Below are positions 25,920 to 34,996 of a stretch of 64,000 nucleotides of DNA, in pieces. Under the pieces are notes generated by a model that was given only the letters and a program-made list of their open reading frames with translations, searched no databases and was not told where the DNA came from. The DNA is from Proteobacteria bacterium UBA981 (GTDB lineage: Bacteria > Pseudomonadota > Gammaproteobacteria > Ga0077536), in contig DBBP01000008.1 of assembly GCA_002292285.1 (NCBI GenBank), positions 1 through 64,000 of the forward strand, read 5' to 3'. The stretch's first letter is position 1, and the number at the start of each line of letters is the position of its first letter. The translations under genes and the position numbers were made by a program.

Positions 25920-28885
25920 GCGCGGCCGTCGTTGGCGTTGCGCTCGTTCAAAGTTGGGTAGACGACAATTGGCCGAGGGCTCGCGATGGCCCCATATTGG
26001 TCTGCGAAATCTGGCGCGGCTATTTCCCGACCAAATAAATATCCCTGCCCGGCAGTACAGCCCATATTCAAAAGCAGATTAGCCTGCATATGGGTTTCGA
26101 CACCTTCAGCGACGACTTCGATGTATAACGCGTTAGCCATCGCGACAATTGATTCGACCAGGCGTACTGCAGTAGCCCCGGATTTCATATCGTTAATGAA
26201 GCTACGGTCTATTTTGATCATCGAAACCGGAAAGCGCCGCAGATAACCGAGTGCGGAATAGCCGGTGCCGAAGTCGTCGAGCGCAATTGAGACGCCCAGA
26301 TCGCGAATGGCATTGAGAATTGCAGCTACGCGTTGGTCGTCGTCAATGAGAATCGATTCTGTGATTTCCAGGATCAGCTGCTCAGGTGGGAAATCGAATT
26401 CTCGCAGTACGCTGCTGATATAGGCGGCGTCAAAACCATTGAAGAATTGTCCACTTGAGACGTTAATGGACACGCGGGTCGACAAGGCATCCGCACTCTG
26501 CCGCCAGTTACGTGAATCTGCGCAAGCGGCCCGCAGGACCCAAGCTCCAATAGCATTTATAAGCTTAGTTTCTTCAGCGACCTGCACGAAATCGGCCGGT
26601 AGCACCAGGCCACGTTGCGGATGCTGCCACCGCAACAACGCTTCAGCCCCAAGGAGCTTCCCGTTGGCCATATTGAACACAGGCTGGTAGTGCATCAGAA
26701 ACTGCTGGTTCGCGAGTGAATCGCGTAAATCATTCTCCAGTTCGACGAAGCGTTTCGCTTGCTCTGTCAGCTTGTTGGTGAAAAATTGATAGGTGCCACG
26801 GCCGCGTGCTTTCGCCTGATACATGGCCATATCCGCATTGCGTAGCAAGGTCTCCGAATCTTCCGCATCGGCGGGACACAGTGTGATGCCGATGCTCGCG
26901 CTAACGTAGACGGCTTGTCCGTCGAAATGATGCGCGGCGGATAGTTTCGTGATGATTTCTTCTGAGATGCGTGCCGCATTCATCTCGTCGTCGATGTCGC
27001 GCAGAATGACAGTGAATTCGTCACCACCGAATCTCGCCATCGTATCGGTCGAGCGGATGCTGGCGAGAATGCGCGAGCCGGCCTCTCGAAGTAGCTTGTC
27101 GCCTACTTCATGACCCAGGGTGTCATTAATATTCTTGAAGCGGTCGAGATCGATAAACAGCAATGCGCTCAGAGTTTGCGAACGTTGCGCCAAGCGGACC
27201 AGCGCGTTCAGTTGCAGCATAAAATTCGCCCGATTGGGCAATGTGGTGACGGCGTCAAAGTCCGCCCGATAGCGAATGTGCTGTTCAGCTTGCTTGATGC
27301 TCGTGATGTCCTGATAAACACCGACCGTGTAACCGTCGGGCGTATGGTTTTCGTTGAGTCGAATCCAACGTCCTTCGCGTGTTTTAAACTCGATGTCGCG
27401 ACCACCTTCGGCGCGCATCCGGTCCCGCTCGGCGAGCCAGTTATCGACGCCAGTGTCCTCGTTGACCAGATTGTTCTCAACAATTTTTCGCTGCATCGCG
27501 TCGAATCGAAGCCCGACCTTGAGAATGCCGTCCAGACTTGGCATCAACTCGACCACTCGCTTGTTGAATATCTGCAGGCGGTCATTTCGATCCCACAGGA
27601 CGAAACCCTCGCTGATCGATTCAATCGAGTTAATCAAATCCTGTTCGCTGCGCCGCAGTGCCGCATCGCTCTGCCGCCGGTCGGTAATATCGCGCACGAC
27701 GGAAATCAACAAAGGCTTATGCGGGTCTGGGATGAGACGCGTGCTGACTTCGACCGGTACCAGGCTGCCATCGCGGCGCCGATGTTCAGCAACGAAGATA
27801 GTCGAGTGAGATTCTGAAATACGTGCGACAACGGCTGCAGGAGTCGTTGCATGATCGTCGGCGTAGAGATCGCTGACCTTAAGCTGCAACAATTCTTCGC
27901 GGCTGTAACCCAGGTAGCGTTCAGCCTGTAAGTTGGCGTCAAGAATGTCGAATGTCGTCGCGTCATTCATGAATACCGCGTCGTTCGCATTGTCGAATAA
28001 CAGCCGAAAACGCGTTTCCGCTCCTTCGGTCGCCGCGCGCGCAAGCCGCGTCGCTCTGCTCTGGTTGCGGTGAGTCAGCGCGGCAGCAATAGTCAGCAAA
28101 CCGAGAATCACCGCCAGTGCTGTCGGTGCTCCGCGCGCCCGGTTGGTAAATGATCGTTTGCCAGGCTGCGGTGGGTGTACGGCCACTTGCAGAAGGCCGA
28201 AAGGCGACGGAATTTCGAACCGCAAAGCCGCACTGCGATAGACCTCGGAGCCCCCTAACAAGAAAACGCCGGTGTGACTGACCTGACTCCCATCGGGTAA
28301 TGCAACGGCGATGGCCGGCATTACCGCACCGATCTCGGTGGACGGCAGCAGGCGTCGGCGGTCCAAGACCGCTGCGACGAATCCCCAGTCGCGTTGTACG
28401 CCGCCCGAATCACCGGTTTGTACCGGCAGGGTAGCGATGACGGTGTGGTCGTCTGGCACGGCCAGACGTGCGGTGCGAGCTGCGGTGCCTTTTCCAAGTG
28501 GCAGCCGAGCATCTGGCATGAATCGGTGTTCAGGGTCCTGATCTGTCGGGTAGGCGTAAGCGACCGCGCCGGCAGGCGCAGCGACAAGCGCTGTGATGAC
28601 GTCGCTGGATTCAACGAACAGACCCGCCGTCAGGGCGAATTCGTCTGTCGTAAGATCTGAGTCCTTGCCGATGACAAGACTAAGCGCACGTAACGAACCG
28701 AACGCATTGTTTAGCGATCTGGAAATATCGGCCTGAAGTTCCGCAGCATAGCGTTCGCTGGCGGCCTCTATTTCGCGCTGCACTTGCGCGCGCAATGTCG
28801 CTTCGCCGACCCACGCTCCGCAGGCGAGCACGACCAGCAGCAGTCCAGTGGAAATCGCCGCCGAAATATTGCCGAGTGCGAGCAT
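25916..28885 (-). CDS. Membrane CHASE-PAS-PAS-GGDEF-EAL cyclic-di-GMP protein
   Basis: A 989-residue regulator of cyclic-di-GMP. An N-terminal helix (about residues 9-27), a periplasmic CHASE-like sensor (to about 250, including AYAYPTDQDPEHRFMPD) and a second helix (LAVILGLLTIAAALTH) anchor it in the inner membrane. Two PAS domains follow, then GGDEF with ARFGGDEFTVILRDID and an RxxD inhibitory site five residues before it (RSTD). The EAL domain has LLGAEALLRWQHP and DDFGTGYSALGYL. Both catalytic signatures are intact, so it may both make and break the messenger. It is divergent from the TetR gene and convergent with panB. Confidence 0.95.
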   Translation of the reverse strand: MLALGNISAAISTGLLLVVLACGAWVGEATLRAQVQREIEAASERYAAELQADISRSLNNAFGSLRALSLVIGKDSDLTTDEFALTAGLFVESSDVITALVAAPAGAVAYAYPTDQDPEHRFMPDARLPLGKGTAARTARLAVPDDHTVIATLPVQTGDSGGVQRDWGFVAAVLDRRRLLPSTEIGAVMPAIAVALPDGSQVSHTGVFLLGGSEVYRSAALRFEIPSPFGLLQVAVHPPQPGKRSFTNRARGAPTALAVILGLLTIAAALTHRNQSRATRLARAATEGAETRFRLLFDNANDAVFMNDATTFDILDANLQAERYLGYSREELLQLKVSDLYADDHATTPAAVVARISESHSTIFVAEHRRRDGSLVPVEVSTRLIPDPHKPLLISVVRDITDRRQSDAALRRSEQDLINSIESISEGFVLWDRNDRLQIFNKRVVELMPSLDGILKVGLRFDAMQRKIVENNLVNEDTGVDNWLAERDRMRAEGGRDIEFKTREGRWIRLNENHTPDGYTVGVYQDITSIKQAEQHIRYRADFDAVTTLPNRANFMLQLNALVRLAQRSQTLSALLFIDLDRFKNINDTLGHEVGDKLLREAGSRILASIRSTDTMARFGGDEFTVILRDIDDEMNAARISEEIITKLSAAHHFDGQAVYVSASIGITLCPADAEDSETLLRNADMAMYQAKARGRGTYQFFTNKLTEQAKRFVELENDLRDSLANQQFLMHYQPVFNMANGKLLGAEALLRWQHPQRGLVLPADFVQVAEETKLINAIGAWVLRAACADSRNWRQSADALSTRVSINVSSGQFFNGFDAAYISSVLREFDFPPEQLILEITESILIDDDQRVAAILNAIRDLGVSIALDDFGTGYSALGYLRRFPVSMIKIDRSFINDMKSGATAVRLVESIVAMANALYIEVVAEGVETHMQANLLLNMGCTAGQGYLFGREIAAPDFADQYGAIASPRPIVVYPTLNERNANDGRA

Positions 28886-29013
28886 GGATTGTCATCGTGG
28901 CGATAAGCTAAGGAGGCGATTGTGCCGTAGCTGATTCGCCATAGCGAACACAGGCGCGGTCCACGCCATTGGTGTTGCCCGGGGTGCGTGCAAGGCTATG
29001 GCCATAACACTTG

Positions 29014-29028
29014 CTTGTTGCAAACAAG
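29014..29028. promoter_or_regulatory. Candidate TetR operator (perfect inverted repeat)
   Basis: CTTGTT-GCA-AACAAG, a perfect 6-bp inverted repeat with a 3-base centre, lies 24 bases before the ATG of the TetR gene and inside the 148-base gap shared with the divergent cyclic-di-GMP gene. Size and place fit an autoregulatory operator. Binding is inferred, not shown. Confidence 0.5.
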
Positions 29029-29052
29029 TAATAGGTGAGAAATAATACCGTT

Positions 29053-29709
29053 ATGGAAGCCAGTGTCTCAATCGATTCATCGCGCCGTACCCAGGCGCAA
29101 AGAACGGCATTGTCAGATGCTCGCATGCTCGATGCCGCAGTTGCGTTGATTTGCGAGTGCGGTGCTGCCGGCACAACGCTGAAAGACGTCGGAGAAAGAG
29201 CCGGTTACAGCCGTGGCCTGGCGAGCTATCGATTCGGCAACAAGGGCGGCCTGTTCGCTTTCATTATCCGCTCGATTGGTGAGTCCTGGCTGCGTGAGCT
29301 GAGTGCGGCAGTACGGGACAAGGTCGGCCTTGATGCCATCGAAGCCGCGACCGACGCCCATTATTCGTTCATCGCCGAGGGCAGTGATGCCATACGCGCC
29401 TTCTACATCCTGTGGTTCGATTCGATCGGGCCAGATCCGGAGTTGAAACGGCTGGTCGCGAATATCCATGAGAGACGCCGTCATGACGTCACCGAGTGGA
29501 TCAATCGCGGCATTGCTTGCGGACGCCTGGACAGCACTGTCGACGCCGAAGGCACCGCAGAGCAATTTTGCGCAGCCGTTATTGGCATCGTTTATCAGTG
29601 GCTGGTCAAACCTCAGGACGAGCAGCACATCAATTTGCTACATCAGACCTTAAAGACACAAACCGCGGCCGCACTGAGGCGGTCGGAGCTAATGGAGATC
29701 CCAGCATGA
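29053..29709 (+). CDS. TetR-family transcriptional regulator
   Basis: About 218 residues from ATG 29053; a GTG at 29035 would add six residues. The N-terminal helix-turn-helix reads ARMLDAAVALICECGAAGTTLKDVGERAGYSRGL (positions about 25-58), then ASYRFGNKGGLF, the usual TetR sequence after the recognition helix. The C-terminal helices form the ligand domain. Its stop overlaps the start of icmF (ATGA), so the regulator is co-translated with the operon it probably controls. The likely inducer is an acyl-CoA or acid of the pathway, by analogy with other TetR acyl-CoA sensors; this is inference. Confidence 0.92.
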   Translation: MEASVSIDSSRRTQAQRTALSDARMLDAAVALICECGAAGTTLKDVGERAGYSRGLASYRFGNKGGLFAFIIRSIGESWLRELSAAVRDKVGLDAIEAATDAHYSFIAEGSDAIRAFYILWFDSIGPDPELKRLVANIHERRRHDVTEWINRGIACGRLDSTVDAEGTAEQFCAAVIGIVYQWLVKPQDEQHINLLHQTLKTQTAAALRRSELMEIPA

Positions 29710-32700
29710 GTACGCGTACCCAGGATATCGAGCAAACCCCGCACGCTGGCGCCGCCAGCACGCCCATGCGTTTTGTCACTGCTGCGTCATTGTTCGACGG
29801 GCACGATGCCGCAATTAACGTCATGCGACGCCTGATACAAGGTGAAGGCGCCGAAGTGATTCATCTGGGGCACAATCGCTCGGTTGCCGATGTGGTGCGC
29901 GCTGCGGTCCAGGAAGATGCCGATGCGATCGCGATCAGTTCATACCAAGGCGGCCACAACGAATACTTCCGCTACATGGTCGACATGTTGCGCGAGGCCG
30001 GTGCCGGGCACGTACGTATTTTCGGCGGCGGTGGAGGCACCATCACCCCTGAAGAAATCGCCGAACTTGAAGCCTACGGCGTTGAGCGAATTTATCATCC
30101 GCACGACGGTATGAAACTGGGGCTGCTTGGGATGATTTCAGACTTGGTCGAGCGTGCGACAGCCGCGCGCCAACCGACGCCAGTACCCGAGCAGGCGAGT
30201 TTCGAAGATAGCCTGAGCATCGCGCAGATGTTGTCAGCGCTGGAAGATGGCGTAATCGGTGAGCAGAAACTCGAAAAGCTGCGCAAGCAGTGGAAGATTG
30301 CTTCCGGGAAGGTGCCCGTGATCGGCATTACCGGCACTGGCGGTGCCGGCAAGAGTAGTGTCACCGACGAGATCCTCTCGCGCTTTTGCCAATATTTCCC
30401 GCAACGCAAGATTGCCGTGCTCGCCGTCGATCCGACTCGCCGTCGCACAGGCGGCGCACTGCTCGGTGACCGCATCCGCATGAACAGCCTGCGTCACGAA
30501 AATCTTTACATGCGCTCGATGGCGACCCGTCGCCAGCATTTATCGACCAGTGCGATGCTGAGCGATGCGATTGCCTTTCTGAAAGCCGCTGGCTTCGACA
30601 TGGTCATCGTTGAAACCGCAGGTATCGGGCAGAGCGACAGTGAGATTGTCGACCTCGTGGATGTGCCGATGTATGTCATGACCAGCGAATACGGTGCGGC
30701 GAGCCAGCTTGAAAAAATCGACATGATTGATTTCGCCGAGATCATTGTGCTCAACAAATATGACAAACGCGGTGCCGAAGACGCGCTGCGCGATGTGCGC
30801 AAACAATGGAAGCGTAACCACGCTAATTTCGAAATAGCCGACAATGACATTCCGGTCTATCCGACCATTGCGAGTCAGTTCAACGATCCTGGATTGTCGT
30901 GGATGTTCGTCAACCTATGCGAGCGCACCGCGAAAGCGCTGGATCTGGATAGCGCAGAATGGACGCCCGCTATCGACGCATCCAATAAAGAACCCCGCGG
31001 CACGGTTCTCATTCCGGGCAGTCGGGTCCGCTACCTGGCCGAGATCGCGGAGCAGGGTCGCAACGTAAACAGCCGCATCGATACGTTGAGTGATGCGGCG
31101 AATCGTGCGCAGCACACCTACGAGACGCTGCGCGAACTGCCGGATAATGCGCTGCCCGGAATGCTGGAACCTTTTGCGCAAAGTTTATTGACAGAAGGCG
31201 GCGACAAAACGCTGCTGACACTACGCCAGCGTTACAACGCGGCCCTCGATGATATGGGCGCCGAAGCCCGTCAGTTGTTGCTCGATTGGCCGGCGCGGTT
31301 AAAAGGCATCACCGACGAGCAATTTAGCTACGAAGTCCGGGGCAAGGAAATCACTGGCGATAATTACGTCACGAGCCTGAGCCATCAGTTGATTCCGAAA
31401 ATCGCGCCGCCGCGGTTCGACGGTTGGGGCGACTTGCTCCGTTTTCTCATGCGCGAGAATTTACCGGGTGGTTATCCCTACACTGGTGGTGTGTTCCCGT
31501 ACCGTCGAGCAGGCGAGGATCCGACCCGTATGTTTGCCGGCGAAGGGACGCCTGAGCGCACCAATCGACGTTTCCACTATTTGTCTGCCGGCCAACCCGC
31601 GGCACGGCTGTCTACGGCGTTCGATTCGGTGACCTTATACGGCGAAGACCCGCACGTGCGGCCGGATATCTACGGCAAAGTGGGCAATTCCGGTGTCTCC
31701 ATCGCGTCAGTCGATGATGCGAAGAAACTCTACTCCGGCTTTGATTTGTGCGCACCAACGACATCGGTGTCGATGACTATCAATGGCCCCGCGCCAATCA
31801 TTCTGGCGTTTTTTATGAATGCGGCCATTGATCAGCAGATCGAAAAACACCTGCGCGAAAACGGACAGTGGTCCGAGGCCGAGAAGAAAATAGCGAAATA
31901 TTTTGATGGCCGGCAGCGCCCGCAATATAACGGCGAGCTTCCCCCGGGTAACGACGGCCTGGGATTAGGACTGCTGGGCATTTCAGGGGACCAGGTGGTA
32001 GACGCTGAAACTTATGCACGCATCAAAACAGCAACCCTCAAAAGCGTTCGTGGCACCGTTCAGGCAGATATTCTGAAAGAAGATCAGGCGCAAAACACCT
32101 GCATTTTTTCGACCGAATTTGCAATGCGCATGATGGGTGATGTGCAGTCCTACTTCGTCGAAAACCAGGTGCGTAATTTCTATAGCATCTCGATTAGCGG
32201 ATATCACATCGCCGAAGCGGGTGCGAACCCGATATCGCAACTGGCCTTCACCTTGTCAAACGGCTTTACGATTGTTGAGTATTACCTCGCGCGCGGCATG
32301 AAAATCGATGATTTTGCGGCCAACTTGAGCTTCTTTTTCTCCAATGGAATGGATGCCGAATACAGCGTTATCGGTCGGGTCGCGCGGCGCATTTGGGCGC
32401 GTGCGATGCGCGAGCGGTATGGTGCCAGCCCGCGTAGCCAGATGCTGAAGTACCACATTCAGACCTCCGGACGGAGTCTGCACGCCCAGGAGATCAGCTT
32501 TAACGATATTCGCACCACCTTGCAAGCGCTCTACGCGCTGTTCGATAACTGCAACAGTTTGCATACCAATGCCTACGACGAAGCTGTAACCACACCGACC
32601 GAGGATTCCGTGCGCCGCGCGGTGGCGATTCAGCTGGTTATCAATCGCGAGTTGGGCCTCAATTTCTGTGAAAACCCATGGCAGGGTTCGTTCGTCATTA

Positions 32701-33152
32701 ACGAACTTACCGACCTTGTCGAAGAAGCAGTCTATAAAGAATTTGAGAGCATCTCGGAGCGAGGCGGTGTGTTGGGCGCGATGGATACGATGTATCAGCG
32801 GTCGAAAATTCAGGAAGAAAGCCTGTACTACGAACATAAGAAACACGACGGAAGTCTGCCGTTGATTGGCGTCAATACGTTCTTACCTAAAGAAGGCAAT
32901 GAAGACGCAGTCACCACCCTTGAGCTGATGCGTTCGACCGACGGCGAAAAAGATGATCAGATTGGCACGCTGGCGAACTTTCAGAATATTCACAGCGAGC
33001 AGGCTGCTGCAGAGCTTGCCGAGCTGCAGGACGTTGCGCGTCAGCGCGGCAATTGTTTCGGCAAACTGATGGACACGGTGAAACATGCTTCCCTTGGTCA
33101 GGTATCGGGTGCGCTGTATGACGTGGGCGGCGAATATCGTCGCAATATGTAG
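29706..33152 (+). CDS. icmF: Fused isobutyryl-CoA mutase, adenosylcobalamin-dependent
   Basis: A 1148-residue single-chain mutase that interconverts isobutyryl-CoA and n-butyryl-CoA. Order of domains: B12 domain at the N-terminus, with the axial His33 in LFDGHDAAINVMRR and RIFGGGGGTI; MeaB-like G-protein chaperone with GTGGAGKSS (around 209-217) and LAVDPTRRRTGGALLGDRIR; then the substrate barrel with PYTGGVFPYRR, GEGTPERTNRRFHY, GFDLCAPTTSVSMTINGPAP and RGTVQADILKEDQAQNT. This order is diagnostic of IcmF rather than methylmalonyl-CoA mutase. NRRFHY and the Gln of GTVQAD are the substrate-pocket features of IcmF. The start is the ATG in the ATGA overlap with tetR; a longer in-frame extension is rejected. 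Confidence 0.97.
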   Translation: MSTRTQDIEQTPHAGAASTPMRFVTAASLFDGHDAAINVMRRLIQGEGAEVIHLGHNRSVADVVRAAVQEDADAIAISSYQGGHNEYFRYMVDMLREAGAGHVRIFGGGGGTITPEEIAELEAYGVERIYHPHDGMKLGLLGMISDLVERATAARQPTPVPEQASFEDSLSIAQMLSALEDGVIGEQKLEKLRKQWKIASGKVPVIGITGTGGAGKSSVTDEILSRFCQYFPQRKIAVLAVDPTRRRTGGALLGDRIRMNSLRHENLYMRSMATRRQHLSTSAMLSDAIAFLKAAGFDMVIVETAGIGQSDSEIVDLVDVPMYVMTSEYGAASQLEKIDMIDFAEIIVLNKYDKRGAEDALRDVRKQWKRNHANFEIADNDIPVYPTIASQFNDPGLSWMFVNLCERTAKALDLDSAEWTPAIDASNKEPRGTVLIPGSRVRYLAEIAEQGRNVNSRIDTLSDAANRAQHTYETLRELPDNALPGMLEPFAQSLLTEGGDKTLLTLRQRYNAALDDMGAEARQLLLDWPARLKGITDEQFSYEVRGKEITGDNYVTSLSHQLIPKIAPPRFDGWGDLLRFLMRENLPGGYPYTGGVFPYRRAGEDPTRMFAGEGTPERTNRRFHYLSAGQPAARLSTAFDSVTLYGEDPHVRPDIYGKVGNSGVSIASVDDAKKLYSGFDLCAPTTSVSMTINGPAPIILAFFMNAAIDQQIEKHLRENGQWSEAEKKIAKYFDGRQRPQYNGELPPGNDGLGLGLLGISGDQVVDAETYARIKTATLKSVRGTVQADILKEDQAQNTCIFSTEFAMRMMGDVQSYFVENQVRNFYSISISGYHIAEAGANPISQLAFTLSNGFTIVEYYLARGMKIDDFAANLSFFFSNGMDAEYSVIGRVARRIWARAMRERYGASPRSQMLKYHIQTSGRSLHAQEISFNDIRTTLQALYALFDNCNSLHTNAYDEAVTTPTEDSVRRAVAIQLVINRELGLNFCENPWQGSFVINELTDLVEEAVYKEFESISERGGVLGAMDTMYQRSKIQEESLYYEHKKHDGSLPLIGVNTFLPKEGNEDAVTTLELMRSTDGEKDDQIGTLANFQNIHSEQAAAELAELQDVARQRGNCFGKLMDTVKHASLGQVSGALYDVGGEYRRNM

Positions 33153-33173
33153 GCTCGACTGGCGCTGTTGCTG

Positions 33174-33983
33174 ATGTTCGAAGACGCCTTTGGTCAGCAA
33201 CATGCGCCTGTGGACGGGCAAGCGCGGATCGTCTCTTTGGTGCCGAGCGTCACTGAGCTGTTATTCGCGCTCGGGCTCGCGGAACAGGTGGTCGGGCGAA
33301 CCGGCTTTTGCGTGCATCCGCGTGAGGAAGTCCGTAACGTGGCGAAGCTCGGTGGTACCAAAGACGTCGACATGCCGGGCCTGCTGGCGCTGCATCCAAC
33401 CCACGTCATCGTCAATATCGATGAAAATACCCGCCCCTTATTCGATGCGCTCCGCGCAGCGATGCCGCATGTCATTGTTACCCACCCGAACTCTCCGCAC
33501 GACAATCTCGCGCTTTACGAACTACTCGGGGGCATATTCAGATGCGCCGAGGCAGCAGAGCGTCTTGCGGGCGAACTGAGAAACGGACTCGCGCAACTTG
33601 AATCGATTCGCAAGGATTTGCCGGCGCGTAGCGTGGCTTACCTAATCTGGCGTGATCCATGGATGAGTGTTGCCAACGATACCTACATCGCGCGCATGCT
33701 GGAGCTCATTAACTGGCAAGTCGTCGCGGCTAATTCACCTGCGCGTTATCCCGAACTGGACGACGCCGAGCTTGCCGGCCTGGACCTCGATATGGTGTTG
33801 TTGAGTAGCGAACCGTACCCTTTTCGCGATAAGCACATCAAACAGGTAGAGGCTTTATGTGACGCGTCCGGGGCCGTCCATCTTGTTGATGGCGAAATGC
33901 TGTCCTGGTACGGGAGTCGTGCGATTGCCGGGCTCGCTTATCTGCGGGGATTGGCGAACTCGCTGTGTGTGAAAGCCGCTTGA
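33174..33983 (+). CDS. BtuF-like helical-backbone metal/cobalamin-binding protein without signal peptide
   Basis: About 269 residues with the two-lobe fold of the BtuF/FhuD family. Seen: ARIVSLVPSVTELLFALGLAEQVVGRTGFCVHP, LGGTKDVDMPGLLALHPTHVIV, WRDPWMSVANDTYIARML and LVDGEMLSWYGSRAI. These are the family's beta-alpha units and the end of a BtuF-like domain. The N-terminus from ATG 33174 (or TTG 33168) has no hydrophobic signal peptide or lipobox, so the protein looks cytoplasmic. It starts 21 bases after icmF and may help to supply or hold cobalamin for the mutase. No BtuC or BtuD transporter is present nearby. Confidence 0.82.
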   Translation: MFEDAFGQQHAPVDGQARIVSLVPSVTELLFALGLAEQVVGRTGFCVHPREEVRNVAKLGGTKDVDMPGLLALHPTHVIVNIDENTRPLFDALRAAMPHVIVTHPNSPHDNLALYELLGGIFRCAEAAERLAGELRNGLAQLESIRKDLPARSVAYLIWRDPWMSVANDTYIARMLELINWQVVAANSPARYPELDDAELAGLDLDMVLLSSEPYPFRDKHIKQVEALCDASGAVHLVDGEMLSWYGSRAIAGLAYLRGLANSLCVKAA

Positions 33984-33993
33984 GAACCCAAAC

Positions 33994-34176
33994 ATGATCG
34001 AATCGCCGTGTATTTCCGTGTGCATGATTAACGCTGACGATGAACGCTGCTACGGGTGTTTTCGAACGCTGGACGAAATCGCTTCGTGGACAAATTTCAG
34101 CGATGCCGAGCGCGCCGCTATCAACGCCCAACTAGAAGAACGCCGCGCGGCGTTCGACCCACTTGCTGACGACTAG
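33994..34176 (+). CDS. DUF1289 family small cysteine-rich protein
   Basis: A 60-residue protein with the DUF1289 cysteine pattern: ESPCISVCMIN and CYGCFRTLDEIASW. The four cysteines suggest a small metal-binding fold. The family is common in proteobacteria and of unknown function. It lies 10 bases after the BtuF-like gene and 23 bases before the PaaG-like gene, so it belongs to the icmF operon. Upstream sequence shows no strong ribosome binding site, consistent with coupling to the preceding gene. Confidence 0.88.
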   Translation: MIESPCISVCMINADDERCYGCFRTLDEIASWTNFSDAERAAINAQLEERRAAFDPLADD

Positions 34177-34199
34177 ACAACTCTGGAGATAATAAACTC

Positions 34200-34991
34200 A
34201 TGGAATTTGAAACCCTCACTTTTGAACGAGACGGCGGTGTCGCCATCGTGTCCCTCAATCGACCTGATGCGGCCAATAGCCTGAACGTGCAAATGGCTGA
34301 GGACCTGCTCAAAGTCGCGACGCATTGCGATTCGAATTCCGACATTCGCTGCGTGGTCTTTACTGCCAAAGGCAAGATGTTTTCTGCCGGCGGTGATTTA
34401 CACACCTTCGCCGCTCAGGGTGAAGGCATGGCGGAGTACATGCGCTATGCCACGACCGGTATGCATGCTGCCATTTCGCGCTTCTCGCGTATGAACGCAC
34501 CCTACATCGTGGCAGTGAATGGCGTCGCTGCGGGCGCAGGTTTTTCGATGGCAATCTCCGGTGACATGGTCTTTGCCGCGCAGTCAGCCAAGCTCACCAT
34601 GGCCTATACCCGCGCCGGTGTATCTCCCGATGGCAGCAGCACTTATTTTTTGCCACGCCTGGTCGGGCACGTCAAAGCGATGCAGTTGATTTACATGAAC
34701 GATCTGCTGAGCGCTGATCAAGCGCTGGAATGGGGTTTGATCAACGAGGTGGTGCCGGATGACAAACTCATGGAGCGCGTGATGGAAGTTGCCCAGCAAC
34801 TGGCGGCAGGTCCGACGCTGGCATATGGCGAATCGAAACGTCTTATCGCAGATTCGCTCGGTAATTCTATGGAAACGCAAATGGAAATGGAGACCCGCGC
34901 CATTGCCGGCCTCGCGCGTGCATCCGAGGACACGGTGAATGCCATCGACGCGTTTGTGAATAAGCGTAAGCCAGAGTTCAAAGGAAAGTAA
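34200..34991 (+). CDS. Crotonase-fold enoyl-CoA isomerase/hydratase, PaaG-like
   Basis: A 263-residue crotonase-fold enzyme. Seen: FETLTFERDGGVAIVSLNRP, MFSAGGDLHTFAAQ and NGVAAGAGFSMAIS for the oxyanion hole. The glutamate of the GGGCE hydratase motif is missing (GAGFS), and the second acidic position is replaced by YTRAGVSPDGSSTYFLPRLVG, the SPDG aspartate pattern of PaaG-type isomerases. It therefore more likely shifts a double bond or isomerises an acyl-CoA than hydrates one. GGAGATAATAAACTC precedes the ATG. It overlaps no neighbour and lies 5 bases before the MDR reductase. Confidence 0.88.
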   Translation: MEFETLTFERDGGVAIVSLNRPDAANSLNVQMAEDLLKVATHCDSNSDIRCVVFTAKGKMFSAGGDLHTFAAQGEGMAEYMRYATTGMHAAISRFSRMNAPYIVAVNGVAAGAGFSMAISGDMVFAAQSAKLTMAYTRAGVSPDGSSTYFLPRLVGHVKAMQLIYMNDLLSADQALEWGLINEVVPDDKLMERVMEVAQQLAAGPTLAYGESKRLIADSLGNSMETQMEMETRAIAGLARASEDTVNAIDAFVNKRKPEFKGK

Positions 34992-34996
34992 CGGCG

